DNA of 9,929 nt from an uncultured Actinomycetes bacterium (GTDB lineage Bacteria; Actinomycetota; Thermoleophilia; Miltoncostaeales; Miltoncostaeaceae). Positions 4,971 through 9,929 of this stretch are shown here, in pieces. Positions within the stretch are counted from its first letter, which is position 1; each line of letters begins with the position of its first letter. The stretch is taken from the NCBI GenBank assembly GCA_903928615.1, contig CAIYRJ010000227.1, forward strand, positions 1 through 9,929, written 5' to 3'. The notes below the pieces were generated by a model, which was not told where the DNA came from, ran no database searches, and worked only from the letters and a program-made list of their open reading frames with translations. Both the position numbers and the translations under genes were made by a program.

Positions 4971-6455
4971 GTGTCCGCAGGGTGGTGGGTGCTCATCGGC
5001 ATCGGGGCATTCCTGGCGCTCGTCGCCATCTACGACGTCCTGCAGCGCCGGCACTCGATCCTCCGGGTGTTCCCGGTGGTCGGTCACCTGCGGTACATCC
5101 TCGAGGCCTTCGGCCCCGAGCTCCGCCAGTACATCGTCACGAGCAACGACGATGAGCGGCCGTTCAGCCGCAATCAACGGCGCTGGATCTACGCGAGCAG
5201 CAAGCACCAGAACAACTCCTTCGGGTTCGGCACCGACGCGGAGTTCGAGCGCTCGCCCGGCTACCTCATCATCAGCCCCTCCGCCTTCCCGGCGCCGCCC
5301 CCGGAGGGCGGCGATCCCGAGGACTGGCCGCTGCCGTCGGCGAAGGTGCTCGGCGGGCCCCGCGAGCGGCCGAAGGCGTTCCGGCCGGCGTCCGTGGTGA
5401 ACATCTCGGGAATGTCGTTCGGGGCGCTCTCGGCGCGGGCCGTGGAGTCGCTCAACGCCGGGGCGGCGCTCGCCGGGTGCATGCAGACGACGGGCGAGGG
5501 CGGCCTCACGCCGTACCACCTGCAGGGCGGCGACCTGGTGATGCAGTTCGGCACCGGCTGGTACGGAGCGCGCGATGCTCGGGGGCGCCTCGACCTGGCC
5601 AAGCTCGTCGACCTGGTGGAGCAGAACCCCATCCGCGCGATCGAGCTGAAGATGAGCCAGGGCGCCAAGCCCGGGGTGGGGGGCATGCTGCCCGCCTCGA
5701 AGGTGACCCCCGAGATCGCGGCCATCCGCGGCGTGGAGGTCGGCAAGCCCTGCGTCAGCCCGTCCGTGAACCCCGAGTTCTCCAACGTTGACGAGCTTCT
5801 GGACACGGTGGAGCGCATCGCCGAGGCCACCGGCCTGCCGGTGGGCATCAAGTCGGCGGTGGGGGATGCGCGCTTCTGGTCGGACCTCGCCCGTCACATG
5901 GATGGCGGATCGCGCGGCGTCGACTTCATCACCATCGACGGTGGCGAGGGGGGTACCGGGTCGGGCCCGCTGGCGTTCGTCGACCACGTCGGCCTGCCCT
6001 ACCGCCTCGCCCAGGCCAGGGCGCTTCGCGCATTCGCGGAGCGCGGCATCCAGCACCGCGTCACGTGGATCGGCAGCGGGAGGCTCGGCCTGCCCGAGGA
6101 GTCGATCATGGCCTTCGCGCTCGGGGCCGACATGATCAACGTGGCGCGCGAGGCCATGCTGTCGATCGGCTGCATCCAGGCGCAGCGGTGCCACACGGGA
6201 CACTGCCCGAGCGGCGTGGCCACCCAGTCGGCATGGCGCCAGCGCGGCATCGACCCCGCGCTGAAGTCGGCCCGGGCGGCGGCCTACATCATCACCCTCA
6301 GGCGCGAGATCACTCGCCTCGCCCGCTCCACGGGCGTCGAGCACCCCGCGCAGGTGTCGCTGGACCACATCGAGGTGCTCGAGGGCGACGTGCTCACCCC
6401 CGTGGCCCAGCGCTTCGGCATCACGCCCGGCTGGGCAGTGCCGGTGGAGATCTAG
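4971..6455 (+). CDS. FMN-binding glutamate synthase family protein, membrane-anchored
   Basis: 494 residues. It matches the FMN-binding synthase domain of glutamate synthase (GltB central region, COG0069), without the glutaminase domain or the C-terminal beta-helix. A hydrophobic helix at 4-20 (WWVLIGIGAFLALVAIY) is a likely membrane anchor. Key motifs are SGMSFGALS (146-154), TGEGG (174-178), KMSQGAKPGVGG (227-238), DGGEGGTGSGP (323-333) and the 3Fe-4S cluster cysteines C401, C407 and C412 in CIQAQRCHTGHCPSGVATQ, with the C-x5-C-x4-C spacing of GltB. Without a glutaminase domain it cannot generate ammonia from glutamine by itself. These stand-alone homologues are common in bacteria and their reaction is unsettled. 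It is transcribed divergently from argF and ends 6 bp from the convergent dehydrogenase gene. Confidence 0.92.
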   Translation: MSAGWWVLIGIGAFLALVAIYDVLQRRHSILRVFPVVGHLRYILEAFGPELRQYIVTSNDDERPFSRNQRRWIYASSKHQNNSFGFGTDAEFERSPGYLIISPSAFPAPPPEGGDPEDWPLPSAKVLGGPRERPKAFRPASVVNISGMSFGALSARAVESLNAGAALAGCMQTTGEGGLTPYHLQGGDLVMQFGTGWYGARDARGRLDLAKLVDLVEQNPIRAIELKMSQGAKPGVGGMLPASKVTPEIAAIRGVEVGKPCVSPSVNPEFSNVDELLDTVERIAEATGLPVGIKSAVGDARFWSDLARHMDGGSRGVDFITIDGGEGGTGSGPLAFVDHVGLPYRLAQARALRAFAERGIQHRVTWIGSGRLGLPEESIMAFALGADMINVAREAMLSIGCIQAQRCHTGHCPSGVATQSAWRQRGIDPALKSARAAAYIITLRREITRLARSTGVEHPAQVSLDHIEVLEGDVLTPVAQRFGITPGWAVPVEI

Positions 6456-6461
6456 GCGCCC

Positions 6462-7469
6462 TCAGCCGCTCGCGAGTGGGCCCTCGGCCCAGCCCGCGCC
6501 GAGGCACATGGCCAGGTCGATGTCGGCGGGTGATGCCACGCCCTCGTCGGCGAGCCTGCGCGCCTCGTCCATGGCGCCCGCGTAGTAGATGGCCGCGACC
6601 ACCGGCTCGGTGCCGGTGGGCTGCGCGTCGCCATCGGGCACCAGCCCGCCGCCCGACTTGCGGCCGAGCCGCCCCGCGGCCACCAGCGGCGCGAGGGTGC
6701 CGGCGTCATCGAAGCGATCGCCATAGGCCGCCTCGAGGTCGCCGCGGATGCTGTCGAGCACGTCGAGGCCCACGAGGTCGCCGAGCGCGAACGGGCCCAT
6801 GGGCGCGGGCCCGCCATCCACCACCATGGCATCGGCCGCGCGGCGGTCCACGGGGGCGCCCGCGGCGGCGCGGTAGGCCTCGGCCATCGCGCGCACGAGC
6901 ACCCGGTTCACCACGAACCCCGGGCACTCGCGCACCCGCACCGGCGTCTTGCCGAGGTCCTCCGCCAGCGCGATGGCCCGCGCCACGGCCTGCTCGTCGG
7001 TGGCCGCGCCGGCGATCACCTCGACCAGGCGCATCGTGCTCGCGGGGTTGAAGAAGTGAAGGCCGACGAGCCGGGACGGGCTCGCGGTGGCGTCGCCGAG
7101 CGCCGTCACCGACAGCCCCGAGGTGTTGGTGGCCACAAGCGTGTCGGGACGCACCACCTCGTCGATGCGCCGGTGCACGGCGGTCTTGAGGGCGAGGTCT
7201 TCCGGCACCGCCTCGATCACCACGTCGACGTCCGCGAGGTCGTCGATGCCCGCCACGGCGCGCACCCGGGCGGTCGCCGCCTCCGCGACGGCGGCATCCA
7301 GGCGCCCGCGCTCCACGCGCCGCGCCGCGAGCGCACTGGCCCGATCGACGCCCTGCTCGGCGCGCGCGAGGTCGGCGTCCGCCACGAGCACATCCATGCC
7401 CGCTGCTGATGCCACGTGGGCGATCTCCGCGCCCATGGTGCCCGCACCGATGATCCCGACAGTCGTCAC
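6462..7469 (-). CDS. 3-hydroxyacyl-CoA dehydrogenase (3-hydroxybutyryl-CoA dehydrogenase type)
   Basis: 335-residue NAD(P)-dependent enzyme oxidising L-3-hydroxyacyl-CoA to 3-ketoacyl-CoA in fatty acid or butyrate metabolism. The Rossmann motif GAGTMGAEIA (8-17) is at the extreme N-terminus. Active-site residues are clear by family comparison: Ser117 in TNTSGLS, His138 in GLHFFNP, Glu150 in LVEVI and Asn188 in PGFVVNRV. The first C-terminal domain runs to about 278 (LGRKSGGGLVPDG). A further stretch, 288-333 (AIYYAGAMDEARRLADEGVASP to MCLGAGWAEGPL by position), resembles part of the second 3HCDH domain of FadB/FadJ, so the protein is longer than the usual 280-290 residues. Start GTG 7469 has no Shine-Dalgarno sequence; TAGGCT lies 6 nt upstream, consistent with a leaderless mRNA. 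No other beta-oxidation gene is visible next to it. Confidence 0.92.
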   Translation of the reverse strand: MTTVGIIGAGTMGAEIAHVASAAGMDVLVADADLARAEQGVDRASALAARRVERGRLDAAVAEAATARVRAVAGIDDLADVDVVIEAVPEDLALKTAVHRRIDEVVRPDTLVATNTSGLSVTALGDATASPSRLVGLHFFNPASTMRLVEVIAGAATDEQAVARAIALAEDLGKTPVRVRECPGFVVNRVLVRAMAEAYRAAAGAPVDRRAADAMVVDGGPAPMGPFALGDLVGLDVLDSIRGDLEAAYGDRFDDAGTLAPLVAAGRLGRKSGGGLVPDGDAQPTGTEPVVAAIYYAGAMDEARRLADEGVASPADIDLAMCLGAGWAEGPLASG

Positions 7470-7475
7470 GCGCCG

Positions 7476-7481
7476 AGCCTA
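7476..7481 (-). promoter_or_regulatory. Candidate leaderless -10 box of the hydroxyacyl-CoA dehydrogenase gene
   Basis: TAGGCT on the minus strand ends 6 nt before GTG 7469. It fits TANNNT and is identical to the hexamer before the thioredoxin lipoprotein gene at 8965. No -35 consensus is seen. Confidence 0.4.
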
Positions 7482-7504
7482 GCGGGAGCGTCCGGGCCGG
7501 CTTC

Positions 7505-7510
7505 TAGTTT
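7505..7510 (+). promoter_or_regulatory. Possible -10 box of the GGDEF-like gene
   Basis: TAGTTT fits TANNNT in a short AT-richer patch (7501-7517) of the divergent region. It would give a leader of about 37 nt including the AGGA ribosome site at 7545-7548. No matching -35 is visible at 17-18 nt, so support is weak. Confidence 0.25.
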
Positions 7511-7553
7511 TCCCGAAACCGGATTGCCGAGGCCGGTAGAGCGCAGGAACACG

Positions 7554-8453
7554 GTGATCGAGAGCTCCGAGCACCACCACGCCACGGACGCCGCGCTGGC
7601 CGCGCGGTACCGGCAGCGTCGTCTCTCACTGCTCGTTGTGGTCGTGCTCGTCACGGTGGTTCCCATCGTCGCGCTGGGCACGTGGTGGATGTGGCCGCTG
7701 CTGGTCATCCCCGCCGCGCTCGCGGCCCCGCTCGCGGGCGGCACCGGCCTCATCGCCACGCTGCTGGCCTGCGCCATCGGCCTGGCCGCCGCGTCCGGCG
7801 GGCAGGTCACCTCCGCCGAGGTGCTCATGGGCTTCGTCGCCGTCATTGTCGTCGCTGCCCTGGGCGCCGCCCATGCGGGGATGGGGCAGGGCGTCATCGC
7901 GGCGATGCCATCGTTCGGGCGAGGGCGTGATGGGGCCGTCGGCCCGGCGCCGGGCGACGTCTTCGACATCATCGCCGCGCGCGACTGCCGCCGCGCCGCC
8001 GAGACCGGCACCCCGGTGTCGGTGGCCATCGTCGCCGTGCCCCGCGTCCAGTGGATCGCCGACCGCCACGGCGACGACGTGCTCGACCACCTGCTCGAGG
8101 CCTGCTCGGGCGCGGTCGCGGGAGTCACCTCGGGATCCGACCTCGTGATGGAGCAGTCGGACGGCCGTTACGTGGCGCTGGTGCCGGGCACTGCCGAGGC
8201 CGCGCGCGAGATGGCCGAGCGCGTGGCCATGGCGCTCGAGGGCGTGGCCGTGCGCGACCACGACGGGCTCCGCGTGACGGCCGGCTCGGTGGGCATCGGG
8301 GTCGCGCAGTGGCGCGACGGCGACACCGGGCCGGATGCGCTCATCGAGCGCGCCGGCGCGGCGCTGCAGCAGGAGATGGCGCGCGATGCGGCGCCGGGTG
8401 ACGATCAGGTCACCGGCGAGTTCCGCTCCGCCCCCATCGCCGACGCCGCATGA
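7554..8453 (+). CDS. Membrane protein with degenerate GGDEF-like domain
   Basis: 299 residues from GTG 7554, preceded by AGGA (7545-7548) 5 nt away. A cytoplasmic N-terminus rich in His (SEHHHATD) is followed by hydrophobic helices at about 24-42, 46-61, 65-80 and 89-106. A linker leads to a C-terminal domain (about 135-280) with the layout of a diguanylate cyclase: DVFDIIAARDCRRAAETGTP, VSVAIVAVPRVQWI (strand and helix), HGDDVLDHLLEAC, and GSVGIGVA (244-251) for the usual late strand. At the GGDEF position the sequence reads QSDGRYVALVPG (201-212), so the catalytic signature and metal-binding acidic residues are missing. It probably makes no cyclic di-GMP and may sense or bind instead. The 3' end overlaps the convergent PAP2 gene by 44 bp. 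The GGDEF assignment rests on overall pattern, not on the signature. Confidence 0.75.
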   Translation: MIESSEHHHATDAALAARYRQRRLSLLVVVVLVTVVPIVALGTWWMWPLLVIPAALAAPLAGGTGLIATLLACAIGLAAASGGQVTSAEVLMGFVAVIVVAALGAAHAGMGQGVIAAMPSFGRGRDGAVGPAPGDVFDIIAARDCRRAAETGTPVSVAIVAVPRVQWIADRHGDDVLDHLLEACSGAVAGVTSGSDLVMEQSDGRYVALVPGTAEAAREMAERVAMALEGVAVRDHDGLRVTAGSVGIGVAQWRDGDTGPDALIERAGAALQQEMARDAAPGDDQVTGEFRSAPIADAA

Positions 8454-8925
8454 CCCTCGCCACGGCGGCGCCGAGCCCGGCGCCCGCCACCACGTCAAGA
8501 GGCTCGTGATCGGCTGCGGCCACCCGCGCCGCAAGACCGGTCATGGCCGCCACGAGAGCCGCGCCTCCGAGCAGCGGACGCTGCCGGGCGACTACCAGGG
8601 CAATGGCCATCGACGACGCGGCGTGGCGGCTGGGGAATCCGCCCTCGCCGCGCGGACCGGGCCGCGGGCGGTCGATGGCGTCGCGCGCCACCTTCGCGGC
8701 CATTCCCGCCACGGTGCCGGCGGCCGCGGCACGCACGCCCAGCATGCGCGACCCCGGCAGCACGATGAGCCCCAGCACGAGTCCCTGGAACGCCGGGGCC
8801 ATCACGTCGGCGGCGAGCCTGGCGTACTCGTGCCCTCCGGGCAGGGACGCCACCATCGAGCGCACCTGCCCGCCGGCCTTGCGATCGACCGCGAGGATCG
8901 CCGAGGTGAGCTCGGGTGACGACAT
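8410..8925 (-). CDS. PAP2-family phosphatase, small membrane form
   Basis: 171 residues from ATG 8925. PAP2 (type 2 phosphatidic acid phosphatase) enzymes hydrolyse lipid phosphates or polyprenyl phosphates at the membrane. The three motifs are recognisable: R81-x6-R88-P89 (RDAIDRPRP, where the family usually has K-x6-RP), FPSRH (97-101, catalytic His101), and R134-x5-H140-x3-D144 (RVAAADHEPLD), with the usual preceding Ser replaced by Ala133. Hydrophobic segments lie at about 43-56, 61-77, 102-113, 118-137 and 143-157. The size resembles small actinobacterial PAP2 proteins, some of which act in cell-wall polyprenyl-phosphate metabolism, but no substrate can be assigned. TAGCGT lies 7 nt upstream of the ATG and no Shine-Dalgarno sequence is visible. 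It is divergent from the thioredoxin lipoprotein gene across 52 bp. Confidence 0.85.
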   Translation of the reverse strand: MSSPELTSAILAVDRKAGGQVRSMVASLPGGHEYARLAADVMAPAFQGLVLGLIVLPGSRMLGVRAAAAGTVAGMAAKVARDAIDRPRPGPRGEGGFPSRHAASSMAIALVVARQRPLLGGAALVAAMTGLAARVAAADHEPLDVVAGAGLGAAVARVMRRRRWGRSGTRR

Positions 8926-8932
8926 GCGGCGC

Positions 8933-8938
8933 ACGCTA
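8933..8938 (-). promoter_or_regulatory. Candidate leaderless -10 box of the PAP2 gene
   Basis: TAGCGT on the minus strand fits TANNNT and ends 7 nt before ATG 8925. It shares a 52-bp divergent region with the + strand TAGGCT at 8965-8970. No -35 consensus is seen. Confidence 0.4.
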
Positions 8939-8964
8939 CGACACCCCCCGCCGGGCCGCCCGAC

Positions 8965-8970
8965 TAGGCT
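8965..8970 (+). promoter_or_regulatory. Candidate leaderless -10 box of the thioredoxin lipoprotein gene
   Basis: TAGGCT ends 7 nt before GTG 8978. There is no Shine-Dalgarno sequence between them, so transcription would begin at or next to the GTG. The hexamer is identical to that before the hydroxyacyl-CoA dehydrogenase gene. Confidence 0.4.
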
Positions 8971-8977
8971 CGCGCCC

Positions 8978-9514
8978 GTGACGTCCCGGGCCCTCATCGC
9001 GCTCGCCGCTGCGCCGGCCGCCGCCGCCGTGCTGCTGGTCGCCGGGTGCGGATCGTCGAGCGCGGGCGGGTCCGCCGCCCAGGTGACGCCCGCCGCCGAC
9101 CGCCCGGCTGCCGTGCCGGTATCGGTGCCGCGCCTCGGGGAGCCGGGCGACATCACCATCGGCAGGCCCGGCGCGCGGCCCACCGTGGTGAACCTGTGGG
9201 CCTCGTGGTGCGGCCCCTGCAAGGAGGAGATGCCCGCGGTGCAGCGCTTCGCCTCCGCCAACCCCGGGGTGCGCGTGGTGGGCATCGCGATCGACGACGC
9301 GCCGGACGCCGCCCGCGACTTCGCCCGGGAGGTGGGCGTGACGTTCCCGCTCGGGGTCGACTCGGATGACGGCGTGGGGGATGGCTACGGGGTGACCGGC
9401 CTGCCCACCACCTTCCTGCTTGACCGCCAAGGTCGTCTTGCCAGCACGTGGGCAGGCCCCGTGACCGAGGAGAACCTGACCACCCTCGTCTCCTCCCTCG
9501 GCGAGGGATCCTGA
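8978..9514 (+). CDS. TlpA/ResA-like thioredoxin-fold lipoprotein
   Basis: 178 residues. An extracytoplasmic thiol-disulfide oxidoreductase anchored as a lipoprotein. GTG 8978 was chosen because it gives a clean lipoprotein signal: MTSR, a hydrophobic stretch to residue 20, and the lipobox LVAGC with Cys24 as the lipidated residue. A flexible Ser/Ala/Pro linker (25-50) leads to the redoxin domain: WASWCGPC (74-81) with the redox pair Cys78 and Cys81, a central strand VRVVGIAIDD, and the cis-proline Pro143 in GLPTTFLLD. Proteins of this kind reduce apocytochrome c (ResA/CcmG) or keep other exported cysteines reduced. No cytochrome maturation gene is visible here, so the client is unknown. Its TGA overlaps the ATG of tilS, indicating co-transcription. 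Confidence 0.9.
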   Translation: MTSRALIALAAAPAAAAVLLVAGCGSSSAGGSAAQVTPAADRPAAVPVSVPRLGEPGDITIGRPGARPTVVNLWASWCGPCKEEMPAVQRFASANPGVRVVGIAIDDAPDAARDFAREVGVTFPLGVDSDDGVGDGYGVTGLPTTFLLDRQGRLASTWAGPVTEENLTTLVSSLGEGS

Positions 9515-9929
9515 TGGGTGCGGGGAGCGCGATCGAGGATCGCGTGCGGACGTATTGCACCCGGCACGGGCTCCTGCCGGGCCGCCAGGGCGTGCTGCTC
9601 ATGGTGTCGGGGGGCGCCGACTCCACCTGCCTCATGCACGTGGTGCCGCGCATCCACGACGGTCCGGTGCACGTTCTCTCAGTTGACCACGGCCTGCGTG
9701 CCGACTCCGCCGGCGAGGCGCGGGACGTTGCCGATGCCGCCCGCGCCCTCGGCCTCACCGCCCACGTGGAGGCGCTCGGGCTCGCCGCGGGCCCGGCCAC
9801 GCTCGAGCGCGCCCGCGATGCCCGCCTTGCCGCCGCGGAGCGCGTGAGCGAGCGCGAGGGGCTCGCTCTCATCGCCACGGGGCACACCCTCACCGACAAC
9901 GCCGAGACGATCCTCTTCCGCGCGGCCCG
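9514..9929 (+). CDS. tilS: tRNA(Ile)-lysidine synthase, N-terminal part (3' end outside window)
   Basis: The first 138 codons of an open frame that runs off the window. TilS attaches lysine to C34 of the CAU-anticodon isoleucine tRNA, changing it to read AUA; it is an essential cytoplasmic enzyme. The PP-loop ATP-binding motif SGGADS (32-37) follows the hydrophobic strand GVLLMV, VDHGLR (57-62) is a TilS hallmark, and GHTLTDNAETILFR (123-136) matches the 'aHh.dDqaET.l.R' motif, with Thr-Asp-Asn where Asp-Asp-Gln is most common. Start ATG 9514 shares its A with the stop TGA of the lipoprotein gene and has GAGGG (9503-9507) 6 nt upstream. The C-terminal tRNA-binding domains cannot be seen. Confidence 0.92.
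   Translation, partial: MGAGSAIEDRVRTYCTRHGLLPGRQGVLLMVSGGADSTCLMHVVPRIHDGPVHVLSVDHGLRADSAGEARDVADAARALGLTAHVEALGLAAGPATLERARDARLAAAERVSEREGLALIATGHTLTDNAETILFRAA

Noticed and set aside
4887..6368. Upstream extension of the argF frame
   Set aside because: It is antisense to the glutamate-synthase-like gene and has no recognisable domain; carbamoyltransferase homology begins near the ATG at 4886.
6465..6485. CTCGCGAG-containing hairpin after the convergent stops near 6455-6462
   Set aside because: A short GC palindrome with no T-run inside coding sequence; such sequences are frequent by chance here.
8543..8977. N-terminal extension of the thioredoxin lipoprotein frame
   Set aside because: It runs antisense through the PAP2 gene, whereas GTG 8978 gives a proper lipoprotein signal peptide and has a promoter-like box before it.
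1..9929. Defence island, CRISPR array, transposon or prophage
   Set aside because: No direct-repeat array, transposase, integrase, toxin-antitoxin or phage gene is seen; the genes are metabolic, membrane or signalling types with uniform composition.

Overview
The window is very GC-rich, gene-dense bacterial DNA with almost no intergenic space. Starts are often GTG and many genes lack a Shine-Dalgarno sequence. Codon usage, the gene families (FIST protein, rhomboid with a DUF2007-like tail, small PAP2 phosphatase) and the TANNNT -10 boxes placed 6-7 nt before start codons suggest an actinobacterium, perhaps of the Thermoleophilia type. The class assignment is inference. I see no tRNA, rRNA, CRISPR array, insertion sequence or other mobile element; most of this reads as ordinary chromosomal DNA.

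Layout: (1) 1-275 (+), the C-terminus of a zinc-type alcohol dehydrogenase. (2) 272-709 (-), a small DNA-binding protein with a Myb/RsfA-like helix-turn-helix, an AT-hook and a coiled coil. Upstream, 741-800 is an AT-rich island holding a near-consensus sigma70-type promoter with an 8+5+8 palindrome across it, suggesting autoregulation. (3) 802-1974 (-), a FIST-domain sensor protein. (4) 2114-2992 (+), an unrecognised four-helix membrane protein with an extracytoplasmic domain. (5) 3945-4886 (-) argF-like ornithine carbamoyltransferase, followed after 11 nt by 2989-3933 (-), a rhomboid protease fused to a DUF2007-like domain. (6) 4971-6455 (+), a membrane-anchored, glutaminase-less glutamate-synthase-type FMN/Fe-S oxidoreductase. 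(7) 6462-7469 (-), 3-hydroxyacyl-CoA dehydrogenase. (8) 7554-8453 (+), a membrane protein with a degenerate GGDEF domain. (9) 8410-8925 (-), a PAP2-family phosphatase. (10) 8978-9514 (+), a TlpA/ResA-like thioredoxin lipoprotein, overlapping (11) 9514-end (+), the N-terminal part of tilS.

These are mostly independent one- or two-gene units in alternating orientation, so they do not form one pathway. The likely co-transcribed pairs are argF-rhomboid and tlpA-tilS. No obvious multi-gene novel system is present. The points most worth following are the AT-hook regulator with its palindromic promoter, the ornithine carbamoyltransferase with HPLP in place of HCLP, the rhomboid-DUF2007 fusion, the degenerate GGDEF protein, and a repeated leaderless-promoter arrangement.
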